Counted from the first letter of the stretch, positions 1-9,713 are shown. The stretch is DNA of 64,000 nt from Methylobacterium aquaticum (GCF_016804325.1 NZ_CP043627.1:3113001-3177000), one strand, 5' to 3'. A program made the numbers and translations. The notes: generated by a model not told the origin, from the sequence alone.

Positions 1-434
1 AGCGCCTCCTGCCAGATCTCGATCACCCGGGCGATGTCGGCCTGGGCGCCGCCCCAGAGCTTGAAGTCGCTGTAGCGGGCGCGCAGGTTCATCGGCAGGG
101 CCGAGCGCAGGTTGATGAAGCCGCCATGCATCTCGCCCGAGATCGAGCGCGACCAGGAGCGGGCGGCGAGGTCGTCGGGCAGGAGGCGGGCCTCCGGCCG
201 CACCTCGGTGAGGTACTGGGCGATGGCGAGCACGTCCCAGACCCGCACCGCGCCGTGGGTCAGCCGCGGCACCAGGAACGAGGGCGTGAGGTGCAGGAGC
301 TCGGCCCGGCTCGCCGGATCGCCGGACAACACCTCCACGTCGAGGTCGAGCCCCGCCATGCGGCAGAGCAGCCAGCCCCGCAGCGACCAGGACGAATAGT
401 TGCGGCTTGAGATCGTCAGCGTCGCCTCGGCCAT
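1..434 (-). CDS. glutathione S-transferase family protein (C-terminus cut by window edge)
   Basis: The reading frame runs from an ATG at 434 off the left edge, giving 144 residues. It begins MAEATLTISSRNYSSWSLRG, and the SRNYSSWSLRGWLL stretch is typical of the thioredoxin-fold start of one bacterial GST subfamily. TPSFLVPRL and RVWDVLAIAQYL match the conserved cis-Pro and glutathione-contact regions. The start is supported by GGAGGAG about 5 bases upstream. The all-helical C-terminal domain is only partly present. Substrate is unknown; such proteins conjugate or reduce electrophiles with glutathione in the cytoplasm. It is transcribed away from phaZ. Confidence 0.85.
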   Translation of the reverse strand, partial: MAEATLTISSRNYSSWSLRGWLLCRMAGLDLDVEVLSGDPASRAELLHLTPSFLVPRLTHGAVRVWDVLAIAQYLTEVRPEARLLPDDLAARSWSRSISGEMHGGFINLRSALPMNLRARYSDFKLWGGAQADIARVIEIWQEA

Positions 435-595
435 CGCGTCTCCTCCCCGGGCCGGTGTCGCGCGGCCCGTCTGCCCCTGGATTCCCGTCCCGCCGATCCA
501 AGACTCGTGCCGAAGAACATCGGCCGATCGACGTGCCCGCAGGCGCGCAATCTCCGCACAAGTTAGCCGGACCTAGACTGCACCCGACACTGACT

Positions 596-610
596 TGGCA
601 CGAGGGTCGC
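596..610 (+). promoter_or_regulatory. possible sigma-54 promoter upstream of phaZ
   Basis: TGGCACG at 596-602, four bases, then TCGC at 607-610 reproduces the GG-N10-GC geometry of a -24/-12 promoter. The -24 box is perfect and the -12 box has one mismatch. It lies about 124 bases before the phaZ ATG. One chance match in a window this size is plausible, so this is tentative. Confidence 0.3.
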
Positions 611-733
611 ATCCCGGATGCGGGGATGCCTCTCGCGCTCCGCCGAAAGTCCGGTCGCGGGAGGAGGAAGCCGTGCCCTACGCTTGTCGCCGGGCCGCAT
701 CCCGCGCGTGTCCGTGAGGGAGAGCCCGGGCCG

Positions 734-1960
734 ATGCTGTACGATGCCTTCGAGGTCCAGTCGGATTTCGTCACCGCCACCCGCGCCTGGGGGCGGATGC
801 TGCACCAGGGCGCGGCGCCCTGGACGAGCGGCGGCTACGGCGCGGCGACCTGGGTCTCCGCCGCCGCCCGGATGATGATGCGGGCCGGCCTCACCCACGC
901 GCGGCCCTCCTACGGGATCGAGACCCTGCGGATCGGCAACCGCGAGGTGCCGGTCACCGAGGAACCGGTGCTCTCCACCCCCTTCGGCACGCTCTTGCGC
1001 TTCCGGAAGGACATGGTCAGCGAGCAGCCCCGGGTGCTGGTGGTGGCGCCCCTGTCGGGGCATTTCGGCACGCTCCTGCGCGGCACGGTGCGCACCCTGC
1101 TTAACGACCACGACGTCTACATCACCGACTGGCACAATGCCCGCGACGTGCCGCTCGGCGCCGGCCGGTTCGGCTTCGACGACTACGTCGCCCATCTGGT
1201 GCAGTTCCTGGAGGCGATCGGCGACGGCGCCCACATCGTGGCGGTGTGCCAGCCCTGCGTGCAGGCGCTCGCGGCGGCCGCGGTGATGGCCGAGAGCCGC
1301 AACGCGGCGCAGCCGGCGAGCATGACCCTGATGGCCGGCCCGGTCGACACGCGGATCAACCCGACCAAGGTCAACGAGCTCGCCACCTCGAAGCCGATCG
1401 ACTGGTTCGAGCGCAACCTGATCGCCACCGTGCCGCGCCGCCATGCCGGCGCCGGGCGCCGGGTCTATCCGGGCTTCATGCAGGTCGGGGCCTTCATGTC
1501 GATGAACGCCGCGCGCCACATGCACGGCCATCTCGACCTGTTCTGGCACCTCGCCGAGGGCGAGGGTGCCCCGGAAGCGAAGGCCAAGGCCGAGCAGATC
1601 GAGACCTTCTACGACGAGTATTTCGCCGTGCTCGACCTCGCGGCGGAATTCTACCTCGAAACGGTCAAGACCGTGTTCCAGGACGCCACCCTGGCCCAGA
1701 ACAAGCTGACCTTCCGCGGTGCGCCGATCGACATGCGGGCGATCCGCAAGACCGCCCTGATGACGGTGGAGGGCGAGCGCGACGACATCTGCGCCGTCGG
1801 CCAGACCGTTGCCGCGCACGACCTCTGCACCGGCCTGAAACCCTTCCGCAAGAGCCACCACCTCCAGGCCGGCGTCGGCCATTACGGGGTGTTCTCCGGC
1901 CGCAAGTGGGAGGGCCAGACCTACCCGCTGGTGCGCAACTTCATCCAGGCCAACGCGTGA
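734..1960 (+). CDS. phaZ: intracellular polyhydroxybutyrate depolymerase
   Basis: This 408-residue protein matches the intracellular PHB depolymerase family, which attacks native storage-granule PHB in the cytoplasm and releases 3-hydroxybutyrate. The N-terminus MLYDAFEVQSDFVTATRAWG and the C-terminal HHLQAGVGHYGVFSGRKW are family hallmarks. The lipase-box-like VCQPC (residues 171-175) carries Cys in place of the usual Ser, as in this family; the HYGVFSGR histidine and downstream acidic residues fit an alpha/beta-hydrolase triad. The frame is open further upstream, but the added 109 residues look like non-coding translation, and 408 residues matches the family. A possible sigma-54 site lies upstream. 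Confidence 0.93.
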   Translation: MLYDAFEVQSDFVTATRAWGRMLHQGAAPWTSGGYGAATWVSAAARMMMRAGLTHARPSYGIETLRIGNREVPVTEEPVLSTPFGTLLRFRKDMVSEQPRVLVVAPLSGHFGTLLRGTVRTLLNDHDVYITDWHNARDVPLGAGRFGFDDYVAHLVQFLEAIGDGAHIVAVCQPCVQALAAAAVMAESRNAAQPASMTLMAGPVDTRINPTKVNELATSKPIDWFERNLIATVPRRHAGAGRRVYPGFMQVGAFMSMNAARHMHGHLDLFWHLAEGEGAPEAKAKAEQIETFYDEYFAVLDLAAEFYLETVKTVFQDATLAQNKLTFRGAPIDMRAIRKTALMTVEGERDDICAVGQTVAAHDLCTGLKPFRKSHHLQAGVGHYGVFSGRKWEGQTYPLVRNFIQANA

Positions 1961-2294
1961 TCCCACGATCTTGATCTCCGGACGCCGCCGCCTATCTGCT
2001 GCGGCGTCCCGCACGAGGCCCGTTTCGGGTCCGTAGCCGCTCAAATTTCGGTCAGGCGGCCACTCCCCGGTTGGAAGTCCTGGCGGAGTGGTGTAAGGCC
2101 CCGATCAGGCGCATACCGTGCGCCGACAGCTTGCGCCGGGCTCCGGTGCGACCGCGATGCGACCTCAGCCCCTCCCGGTCCGTGACAGGTCCGGGCCGTG
2201 GGCGCATTTCGGTTGGCCGGGCAGGCAGCCATCCGGGCGCGTTCCGCGCAAGGTCGGCCACGATTCTGGATTTAGACAAAAAGGACATACACCC
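1961..2294. other. intergenic gap between phaZ and rpsU
   Basis: No convincing gene is seen. GACGCCGC (1981-1988) pairs with GCGGCGTC (2001-2008) just after the phaZ stop and may be a weak terminator, although no T run follows. The last 40 bases hold the rpsU leader, including an AAAAAGGACA Shine-Dalgarno region. Confidence 0.4.
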
Positions 2295-2597
2295 TTGCAG
2301 GTACTCGTTCGGGACAACAACGTCGATCAGGCTCTCCGCGTCCTCAAGAAGAAGATGCAGCGCGAGGGCATCTTCCGCGAGATGAAGCAGCGCAAGGCCT
2401 ACGAGAAGCCGTCGGTGCGCAAGGCCCGCGAGAAGGCGGAAGCCGTCCGCCGCGCCCGCAAGCAGGCCCGCAAGACCGCCATCCGTGAGGGCCTGATCGC
2501 CGCTCCGAAGCCCAAGCCCCGCGTCGGCGGTCCCCGTCGTCCGGGCATGGCCCCGTCGGCTCCGGCCCCGGCCGCCGCTCCGGCCGCCTCGGCCTGA
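2295..2597 (+). CDS. rpsU: 30S ribosomal protein S21
   Basis: From a TTG start the product is 100 residues beginning [20 protein letters not shown], the canonical alphaproteobacterial S21 N-terminus. S21 is a small-subunit protein near the mRNA exit region that helps initiation. TTG is chosen because the family begins exactly here and AAGGAC lies 8 bases upstream; the frame is open to 2118, but that extension is not S21-like. A basic helical core of about 70 residues is followed by an Ala/Pro-rich tail ([18 protein letters not shown]), longer than enterobacterial S21 but usual in related alphaproteobacteria. Confidence 0.95.
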   Translation: MQVLVRDNNVDQALRVLKKKMQREGIFREMKQRKAYEKPSVRKAREKAEAVRRARKQARKTAIREGLIAAPKPKPRVGGPRRPGMAPSAPAPAAAPAASA

Positions 2598-2611
2598 AGC
2601 CAGCAATCGGC

Positions 2612-2678
2612 GCCCCGCCTTCGGGTGGGGCCTCGATCGGACAACGAGCCCGACGCCGCGAGGCGTGCGGGCTCTTGT
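2612..2678. terminator. two hairpins between convergent rpsU and the receiver gene
   Basis: GCCCCGCC-TTCG-GGTGGGGC at 2612-2631 is a tetraloop hairpin directly after rpsU. A second, stronger one at 2646-2674 pairs GAGCCCG with CGGGCTC and encloses ACGCC/GGCGT; ACAA/TTGT extends it. Neither has a long T tract. The position between two converging genes suggests termination in both directions. Confidence 0.6.
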
Positions 2679-2686
2679 CGTGTGCG

Positions 2687-3064
2687 TCACGCCGCGTGAG
2701 TGGCCCGCTCGGCCTCGACCAGGACGTCGAGGGGCCGCCACGGCTTCTGCATGTAGACCGCATGGTCCGGCACGGATTGCGCCGCCCCCGGCCGCGAGGT
2801 CACCACCAGGCGCACGTCCGGCCAGTCCCGCTCCACCGTGCGGGCGAGGGTGGCCCCGTCCATGTCGCCGGAGAGCTGCATCTCCGTGAACAGCAGCGCG
2901 ACCTCGGAGCCGTGCTCGCGCATCACCGCCAGGGCGTCGGCGGCGCTGTCGCAGGCGATCACGTCGAGATCGGTCTCCTCCAGGATCGCCGCGGCGAAAT
3001 CCCGAACGGATTCGTCGTCCTCCACCACGACGGCGATCGACGGGGTGGGTGCTGCTCTGCCCAT
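2687..3064 (-). CDS. stand-alone receiver (CheY-like) protein with Glu at the phosphorylation site
   Basis: This 125-residue single-domain receiver has the acidic pocket E15-D16-D17 (VVVEDDES), T89/S90 (VVTSRPG) and K107 (MQKPW), but the phospho-acceptor position in LLFTEMQLSGDMDG is Glu61 instead of Asp. In the family this Asp takes phosphate from a histidine kinase; Glu cannot and often mimics the active state. No output domain is present. The ATG at 3064 is preceded by AGGAGG at good spacing; an in-frame extension to 3160 is not receiver-like. No partner kinase lies nearby, so the pathway is unknown. Confidence 0.85.
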   Translation of the reverse strand: MGRAAPTPSIAVVVEDDESVRDFAAAILEETDLDVIACDSAADALAVMREHGSEVALLFTEMQLSGDMDGATLARTVERDWPDVRLVVTSRPGAAQSVPDHAVYMQKPWRPLDVLVEAERATHAA

Positions 3065-3550
3065 GAAGCCTCCTGTAGTCCTTGACGATTTATTTGAATG
3101 ATTTCTTGAGTCCCGGGTCTTCGTGAGTGCTCGGGATTGGTGTCGGGCCGCCCGGCGCATCGCCGCGCCGCCCCGAGGCGCGAGGCGCCAGGGACGAGCG
3201 GAACCGACAGGACGGAAACCCCGGCGCGATGCGTGGCCGGCACAAGGGACGCAAACCGACGACGCAAACGCGCCTGCGCCAGCATCAACGACTCAATGCT
3301 GACATTGATCCCGGCAAAAGGTCTACCCTCGTTCGGGCTTGTGATGCGCGCCGCGCATGACCGGACCTGACCCAACGGCATTGCCCGCATCTTGGGCATG
3401 GGCCTTGGGCATATGGGGAACCTTCGTGCATGCTGCGGTGCATTAACGACCTGTTCACCGTCCGGGGCGGAATGTTACGGTTCGATGAAGGCGGCGGACG
3501 AGGCACGGCCCGGAGCGGGACCGGCCGCCGCCGCGGGAGGTGAAGAGCCG
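3065..3550. other. divergent intergenic region
   Basis: These 486 bases separate the minus-strand receiver from the plus-strand amidotransferase and must hold both promoters. Only short frames are open and none resembles a protein. I see no clear repeat, operator or RNA gene. Confidence 0.4.
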
Positions 3551-4342
3551 ATGTGCCGCTTCCTCGCCTACCACGGCGACCCGGTCTATCTCGACGAACT
3601 GGTCTGCGCGCCGACCCATTCCCTCGTGCACCAGTCGCTGCACGCGACGGAGGCCCAGACCGAGACCAACGGCGACGGTTTCGGCATCGGCTGGTACGGC
3701 GAACGGCCCGAGCCCGGCCTCTACCGCGACGTGCGGCCGGCCTGGTCCGACGAGAACCTGCGCAGCCTCTCCCGGCAGATCCGCGCCCGCACCTTCTTCG
3801 CCCATGTCCGCGCCTCGACCGGCACCGCGACCACCCGGGCGAACTGCCATCCCTTCGCCCATGGCCGCCACCTGTTCATGCATAACGGCCAGATCGGCGG
3901 CTATGCGCGCATCCGCCGTCGGCTCGAGGCGATGATCCCGGACGCGCTCTACGAGGCGCGCCAGGGCTCGACCGATTCGGAGGCCCTGTTCCTCCTCGCG
4001 CTGGCGCACGGCCTCGACCGGGATCCCGTCGGCGCCATGGCGGCGAGCCTGTCGGCCGCCGGCGGCCTGATGCGCGAGGCGGGGATCGACGAGCCCCTGC
4101 GCTTCACCGCCGTGCTCACCGACGGCGAGAGTCTCACCGCGTTCCGCTGGGCCTGCGACGGCCGCCCGCCGAGCCTGTACTGGCGCGAGACCGGCACCGG
4201 CCTCGCCGTCGTCTCCGAGCCGATCGACGGCCTGCGCGCCGGCTGGTCCGAGGTGCCGAAGGGCGGCACGCTCCTGGCACGGGCCGGCGAGCCGGTGCGG
4301 GTGGTCGGGCCGGATCAGGTGGGATTCCGGGCGGCGGCGTGA
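3551..4342 (+). CDS. class II glutamine amidotransferase (YafJ/EgtC-like)
   Basis: The 263-residue product starts MCRFLAYHGDPVYLDELV. Cys2 becomes the N-terminal nucleophile after Met removal, as in Ntn-type glutaminases. NGDGFGIGWYG (residues 38-48), FFAHVRAS and FMHNGQIGGY are the conserved glutamine-binding motifs, and GSTDSEALF is typical of YafJ-like proteins. It would hydrolyse glutamine or a gamma-glutamyl amide in the cytoplasm; the true substrate is unknown. The start is fixed by the need for Cys at position 2, with GGGAGGTG upstream. No ergothioneine genes are adjacent, so egtC is not claimed. Confidence 0.88.
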   Translation: MCRFLAYHGDPVYLDELVCAPTHSLVHQSLHATEAQTETNGDGFGIGWYGERPEPGLYRDVRPAWSDENLRSLSRQIRARTFFAHVRASTGTATTRANCHPFAHGRHLFMHNGQIGGYARIRRRLEAMIPDALYEARQGSTDSEALFLLALAHGLDRDPVGAMAASLSAAGGLMREAGIDEPLRFTAVLTDGESLTAFRWACDGRPPSLYWRETGTGLAVVSEPIDGLRAGWSEVPKGGTLLARAGEPVRVVGPDQVGFRAAA

Positions 4343-4373
4343 GAGCCGGCTCGATCCGACTGACAGTTTCGAC

Positions 4374-4428
4374 ACCCTCCCCGTCATTCCGGGGCCGCGA
4401 CAGCGGAGCCCGGAATGACGGGGAGGGT
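4374..4428. repeat. palindromic repeat family A, minimal copy (A1)
   Basis: ACCCTCCCCGTCATTCCGGG (4374-4393) is perfectly complementary to the sequence at 4409-4428, leaving a 15-base loop. The GTCATTCCGGGGCCGCG(A)CAGCGGAGCCCGGAAT core is shared with longer copies A2-A5, which add a central segment of about 100 bases that is missing here. A run of T follows the right arm, so it may terminate the amidotransferase transcript. Confidence 0.8.
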
Positions 4429-4827
4429 TTAGTGCATGTATAGAACAACCAGGCAGGTTTTCTATTCGTGATTTACTGCAAAAATTGATGGAAAATCAAA
4501 TATTCTTGTTATGACAAGATCCCTTGGCGCATCCAGGTGTTTTGCCTTGCGCTTCCCGGCGTAAACGCGCAGATAAACGACCATGCTCATCGCCGATGGG
4601 CGACGACGTAACGATGCGCGCATATCCGGCAGAGGGAATCGGCTACGGGCCAAACAGGTCGCTATGAACGATTTCCAAGGCCGGCATGGCGGCGCGTTAG
4701 TGTGCATATTTTAAATATATTTTGCAATTAGTATTCTGCGAGATCTTATAATGAGCTATATATTTGATGGCCGCCATGGACGCGATAATATTGTGCGACG
4801 CCTCCTCCGGCCGGCCGGTGGCGCCCC
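4429..4827. other. AT-rich gap before the glycosyltransferase
   Basis: Base composition falls sharply compared with the roughly 70% G+C genes around it, for example TTTTAAATATATTTTGCAAT near 4710. A minus-strand frame of 81 codons (4462-4707) shows no family features or ribosome binding site and is not called. The gap may be the edge of an acquired segment. Confidence 0.4.
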
Positions 4828-7271
4828 GTGAAACGGCGCATCTTCCTCGCGGCCGTGGGCACCCATGGCGACATCCTGCCGACCCTCGCCATCGCGGCGG
4901 CCCTCCAGGCGCGGGGCACCCGGTGCAGGTCGCGGCACCCGAGCCGTTCCGGCCGCTCGCGAACCATGCCGGCCTCGCCTTCCACCCCCTCGGCACCGCG
5001 GCGGATTTCGCCCGGGCCGTCGGGCAGGCGGAGCTGTGGCGTCCGGTCCGCGGCGCGCGGGCCATGCTCGAGGCCGTCACTGCGGCGATCGCCCCGACCT
5101 ATGACTGGCTCGAGGCCGAGGCCGGTCCCGACGACCTCGTCGTCGCCTCCACCCTGGCGCTCGGCGCGCGGCTGGCCCAGGAGCATCGCGGGCTGTCGCT
5201 CGCCACCCTCCACCTGATGCCGATGCTCATCGAGAGCCGGTTCGCCCCACCCCGCCTGCCCGGCCTGCCGCTGCCCCGGTGCCTGCCCGCCTCCTTGCGC
5301 CACGCGCTCGGCCGCGGTGCCGACCGCTTCGTCCTCGGCCCGGCGACGCTCCCGGCCCTGAACGCCGTCCGTGCCCGCCTCGGCCTCGACCCGGTGCGGC
5401 GCCTGCGCCACTGGTGGCACAGCCCCGAGCGCGTCCTGCTCGCCGTGCCCGACTGGTATGCCCCGCCCCAGCCCGATTGGCCGCCCCAGATCGTCCAGGT
5501 CGGCTTTCCCCTCGCCGACACCTTCGGCGACGCCGCGGCGCTCGCCCCCGACCTTGCCGCCTTCCTGCGCGCCGGGCCGGCGCCGGTCGCCGTCACCTAC
5601 GGCTCGGCGATGGCCGGCGCGCACAAATTCTTCGCCGCCGCCGTGGAGGCGTGCCGGCGCTCCGATCGCCGCGCGATCCTGCTCGCCGGCCGGGCCGAGG
5701 AGATCCCGACCCACCTGCCGCCCGGCGTGATCCACGTGCCCTACGCGCCGCTGAGCCGGCTCCTGCCGGACTGCGCGGCCCTGGTGCATCATGGCGGGGT
5801 CGGCACGGTGGCGCAGGCGCTGGCGGCCGGCTGCCCGCAACTGATCGTGCCGGTGGCGTTCGACCATGCCGACGAGGCCGAGCGGGTGGCGTGGCTCGGG
5901 GTCGGGCGGTCGCTGCCGCGACGGCTCTTCACGGCCGGGCGGGCGCGGCGGGCGATCGAGGAACTGGTAAGCTCGCCTGTCGTGGCGGAGGCCTGCCGCG
6001 AGGTCCAGGTGCTGGCGCGTGCCGAGAACGGGGTCGCGCAGGCCTGCGACGCCCTGCTCCGCCCGCCGACACCCGCGCCCCTGCCCGGCACCGCCGAGCC
6101 CGGCCCGGCGGCGGCTCCGTCCCGGAGGAGCCGCGGCGCGGTGCCGTCCGGCCAGACCCTGTGCCTGTGCCTGGTCGTCCGGGACCGGGCGCCGCTGCTT
6201 CGCGCCTGCCTCGACAGCGTGCGCCCGCTGATCGATTCCTGGGTCGTCGTCGATGCCGGCTCCACCGACGGCAGCCAGGACGTGGTCCGGCGTGCGCTGG
6301 CCGGCCTGCCCGGCGCCCTGCACGAGCGGCCGGGGGAGACCTTCGCCCGGGCCCGCGCCGAGGCGCTGGATCTCGCCCGCCGTCACGGCACCTACTGCCT
6401 CCTGATCGAGGCCGAGGAGCGGCTCGACGTCCCGAGCGGCACCAGGCCGCCGGTGCTCGCCGCCGACAGCTATACCCTGGACGTCGCCTGCGGCGACACG
6501 GTCAGCCGCCGGCCGCGGATCCTGCGCACCGCCCTGCCCTGGCGCTACGACGGGGTGATCCCCGAGACCCTCGCCTGCGCCACGGCGGACACCGCCGGGC
6601 ATCTGCCGGGACCGATCCTTCGCCGACCTTGCGCCGGGCGGCGCGATTCCGAGGCCGGCCGGCTCGCCATCGCGGCGGTCGAGGCCGCCCTGGCCGCGGC
6701 GCCGACCCCGCGTCTCGCCGCGCACTACACCTTCCACCTCGCCCTGCTTCACCGGGATCGCCGCGAGACCGACGCGGCGATCGCGCGGTTCCTGGAACGG
6801 GCCGACCAGGGTTTTTCGCCCGACGAGGTCTACGTGGCGCTGCTCGAGGCCGGCCGTCTGATGCAGCGGGCCGGACGGCCGCTGGCGGCGGTGCTGGCGC
6901 CCCTCGACCGGGCGATGGCGCTGATCCCCACCCGCGCCGAGGCGCCGCATGCCGCCAGCGGCGCCTGCCGGATGCACGCCGATCACGCCCGCGCCACCCG
7001 CTACGCCGTCCTCGCCGCCGGCATGCCGAGGCCCGAGCACGGGTTGTTCCTGGAGCCCTGGATCTACGCCTACGGCGCCCTGGACGAAGTGGCGGTCAAC
7101 GCCTACTGGGCCGGCGACGACCGCACGAGCCTGGAGGCGACCTTGCGGGCGCTCGCCTCCGGCGCGGTGCCCGAGGACCAGCGCGCCCGCTTCCTGGCCA
7201 ATACCCGCTTCCCCCTGGACCGGCTCGCCGGTGGCGTCGCGCAATGTACACGACAGTGCGCGAAGGAGTAG
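4828..7271 (+). CDS. fused glycosyltransferase, GT1-type plus GT2/TPR-like (single-base frameshift near 4916)
   Basis: A GTG at 4828 starts MKRRIFLAAVGTHGDILPTL, the classic N-terminus of UDP-sugar GT1 enzymes, but the frame breaks after about 29 codons. From 4914 another frame continues GHPVQVAAPEPFRPLANHAG for 786 residues. One extra G in GGGG (4913-4916) restores a single protein of about 815 residues. The first half ends in the donor-binding signature LVHHGGVGTVAQALAAGCPQ. After a Pro/Ala linker, LCLCLVVRDRAPLLRACLDS and VVVDAGSTDGSQDVV mark a GT2-like fold, then helical TPR-like sequence. It probably glycosylates a lipid or envelope polymer. The break is either a sequence error or an inactivating mutation. 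Confidence 0.75.
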
Positions 7272-7535
7272 CGTAGACGCCATGCTGCCAAGCTGCCACC
7301 GCACGCGGTGTCCGGGCCTGCCCTCCGTAAGTCAGATGCCGCGGGGCGAAGCAGTGCGGACGGGATATGCGAAGTGTTCATAATTTGACATAAAAATTGC
7401 AACTGCCACGATTTTCCTGGAATCCCTTAAGGGCGATACAATTCATTGGAGCGATCAGGGTTCCGAGAAATGTTTTGTTTACAAATGTGGGCGGGATATG
7501 CTCAAATTACAGGGTCGGCAGCAGGGGCAGACACA

Positions 7536-7772
7536 ATGATTTTTTGGAGAAGATCCTCAACCAAAAATCAAACAAACTCTGATGGCTCCAAAGTCGAAGA
7601 AAAGGACGACGAAGAATTTGTCGTCAATGGCACGCTTGTGTGCATATGCGTTGTGGGCGCGGTGGTGATATTGGGTCCTGCCGGTGGAGGCGCCGCGCTG
7701 CTAAAGATGGCAGCCGGAAAGGCAGTTGCCGCCAAGGTGGCGGCAAAAGTAGGTGTGGCGGCCTTAGCGTAA
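7536..7772 (+). CDS. small putative membrane peptide, unknown function
   Basis: The 78-residue product has a charged N-terminal half (KVEEKDDEEF), a hydrophobic stretch at residues 30-50 (VVNGTLVCICVVGAVVILGP), a Gly turn, and a cationic Ala-rich amphipathic tail (AAGKAVAAKVAAKVGVAALA). The layout resembles small pore-forming or membrane-active peptides, but I recognise no family. The ATG at 7536 is chosen for AGGGG upstream; an in-frame TTG at 7446 would add 30 unlikely residues. A TTGACA -35-like box is at 7385. It lies in AT-rich DNA unlike its neighbours. Confidence 0.4.
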   Translation: MIFWRRSSTKNQTNSDGSKVEEKDDEEFVVNGTLVCICVVGAVVILGPAGGGAALLKMAAGKAVAAKVAAKVGVAALA

Positions 7773-8033
7773 GGCCATGAACCTGAGCGCCATCTAGTTT
7801 GGCGTTAGAATATGGTCACGGTGCGCGACCCATGAGTAAGAGCGTGTCGAAAGCAAGGGGTAGAGGGCGCGTTGGTGGCGCCGATCGATTTGCTTCAGAG
7901 TCGTGCGCTTACTTGCTGTCGTGTGCCGTGGCTTTGCAATCAGGCGGGTGTCTAGGTTTCTGATTTAGCTGCATCGTATGCGACGATTTGCTGTCCACTT
8001 CTTCGCGTGTTGCTTTTAGACGCCGTCTGGCCC

Positions 8034-9713
8034 TCACGCCGCCCGCACCTCCCCCAGGAACGCCGTGACCGCGTCCGCCAGCAGGGCCGAGTTCTGTGCC
8101 AGAACCCCGGCCACCGCCCGGACCTGGTCCGATTGCGCGGCGCTCGCCAGCGAGGCGGTGCGGACTTGGTCGATGCTCTCGGCGACCCTGCGGGCCTCGG
8201 TGCCGGCGCGGTCGATGTTGCGGCCGATCCCGTCGCTCGTCGTCGCCTGGTCCAGCATCGCGCCGCGGATCTCGTCGGCGAGCCGGCTCGTCTCCCCGAC
8301 CGCGTCGATGATCGCGCCGATCTCCTCGGCGGTGTGCCGGGTCGCGCCCTGGATCGCGGCGATCTGGGCGGCGATCCGGTCGGTCGCCGCCGCGGTCTGG
8401 CCGGCGAGCGCCTTGACCTCGCCGGCCACCACCGCGAAGCCCCGGCCCGCGGCCCCGGCCCGCGCCGCCTCGATCGTGGCGTTCAGCGCCAGCAGGTTGG
8501 TCTGCTCGGCGATGGTGCGGATCAGGTCGGCGGCCTCGCCGATCTCGCCCGACGCGCTCACCAGCCGCCCCACCGTGTCGGCGGTGGCCCGGCTGCGGGC
8601 GAGCGTCGCGTTCGCCATCTCGCTCGCCCGGCCGACCCGTCCGCCGACGCCGGCGGCCGATTCCGAAAAGTGCCGGAACGCGCCCTCCACCTCCGCCACG
8701 GCCTGCGCGGCGACGCCGGCGGCGCCGGTGACTGCCGCCGACTGGTGCTCGACCTCGTGCGCCGCCCGCGACAGCACGTCGGCGGTCAGCTCCATCTCGC
8801 GGGTCGAGGCGTCCAGCGCCTCGGCCGCCTGCGAGGCCCGGGCCTCGAAGGCCCGGCAGGCCCCGTCCAGCCGCTCGGCCCGAAGTCGCTCGGTCCCGGC
8901 CCGGGCCCGCTCCGCATCCTGCGCCGCGCCCTGCTCGCGCAGGGCCGCCTGGAACACCGCGATGGAAGCCGCCATCTCGCCCATCTCGTCGCGCCGCCGG
9001 GTGAACGGCACCGTCACCGCCAGGTCCCCGGCGCTCAGGGAGAGCATCGTGCGGCGCAAGGCGCCGAGCGGGCGCTGCACCTGCGTCAGGCTCACCCAGG
9101 CCGCGCCCGCGATGGCGATGGCGAGCCCGAGGGCCGGCACCGCGACGAGGGCCACCGCCTCCCGGGCCCTGGCCCGGGCCACCGCCTCGCGCTCGCCCTC
9201 GAGCCGCGCGAGCACCGCGTCGCCCAGCGCCAGGATTTTCTTCACCATCCGCTCCCGGCTCCGGATTGTCGCCTCGTCGGCGGCCTGGATCTGCGCCGCC
9301 TTGGGCGAGAGCGTCCGGCCGAGCTCCGCCGTGTCGCGCTGGTAGGCCAGGAATTCCTGCAGGGTCAGCGAGAGCGTCCGCGCCTCGCCCTCGTCGAGAG
9401 AGGGGTTGAGCGCCGCGAAGAAGGCCGGGCGCTCGGCCTCGACCGCCGCGATCGCCGCGTCCAGCGCCCCGAACTTCTGCTTGGCCTCGGCGACGTCCTC
9501 GGCCGCCGTGAGGGCCTGCACCGTCACCACCACGTGCTCGATCCCCTGCGCGAGGGTGCGGGTGTGGAATGCCGCCTCCCAGGCCGCCTCCACGGCGTTC
9601 GCGCGGCGCTGCTCGTTCTGCGACAGGGAAATCGCGAAGGCGGCGATGCCGGCGGCGACGAGAATGGGCAGGCCGACGACGATGCCGAGCTTCCGGCCTA
9701 ACGTGAAACGCAT
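8034..9713 (-). CDS. methyl-accepting chemotaxis protein
   Basis: This 559-residue chemoreceptor has an N-terminal membrane segment (about residues 8-30), a periplasmic sensing region of about 155 residues, a second membrane segment (about 187-210), and a HAMP linker ([20 protein letters not shown]). The long coiled-coil signalling domain has the conserved hairpin tip [20 protein letters not shown] and [15 protein letters not shown]. It would pass ligand signals to CheA/CheW at the inner membrane; the ligand is unknown. No C-terminal CheR-binding pentapeptide is seen. It stands alone, with no che genes nearby. Confidence 0.95.
   Translation of the reverse strand: MRFTLGRKLGIVVGLPILVAAGIAAFAISLSQNEQRRANAVEAAWEAAFHTRTLAQGIEHVVVTVQALTAAEDVAEAKQKFGALDAAIAAVEAERPAFFAALNPSLDEGEARTLSLTLQEFLAYQRDTAELGRTLSPKAAQIQAADEATIRSRERMVKKILALGDAVLARLEGEREAVARARAREAVALVAVPALGLAIAIAGAAWVSLTQVQRPLGALRRTMLSLSAGDLAVTVPFTRRRDEMGEMAASIAVFQAALREQGAAQDAERARAGTERLRAERLDGACRAFEARASQAAEALDASTREMELTADVLSRAAHEVEHQSAAVTGAAGVAAQAVAEVEGAFRHFSESAAGVGGRVGRASEMANATLARSRATADTVGRLVSASGEIGEAADLIRTIAEQTNLLALNATIEAARAGAAGRGFAVVAGEVKALAGQTAAATDRIAAQIAAIQGATRHTAEEIGAIIDAVGETSRLADEIRGAMLDQATTSDGIGRNIDRAGTEARRVAESIDQVRTASLASAAQSDQVRAVAGVLAQNSALLADAVTAFLGEVRAA

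Noticed and set aside
407..733. N-terminal extension of the phaZ frame
   Set aside because: The added 109 residues are Arg/Pro-rich shadow sequence, while PHB depolymerases start MLYDAFE at 734.
4462..4707. 81-codon minus-strand frame in the AT-rich gap
   Set aside because: No ribosome binding site, no family, and basic residues typical of random translation.
4746..7304. 852-codon minus-strand open frame
   Set aside because: It is antisense to the glycosyltransferase and Gly/Arg/Gln-rich, as expected from high-GC codon bias.
8007..9701. 564-codon plus-strand open frame
   Set aside because: It is the antisense shadow of the chemoreceptor and has no family features.
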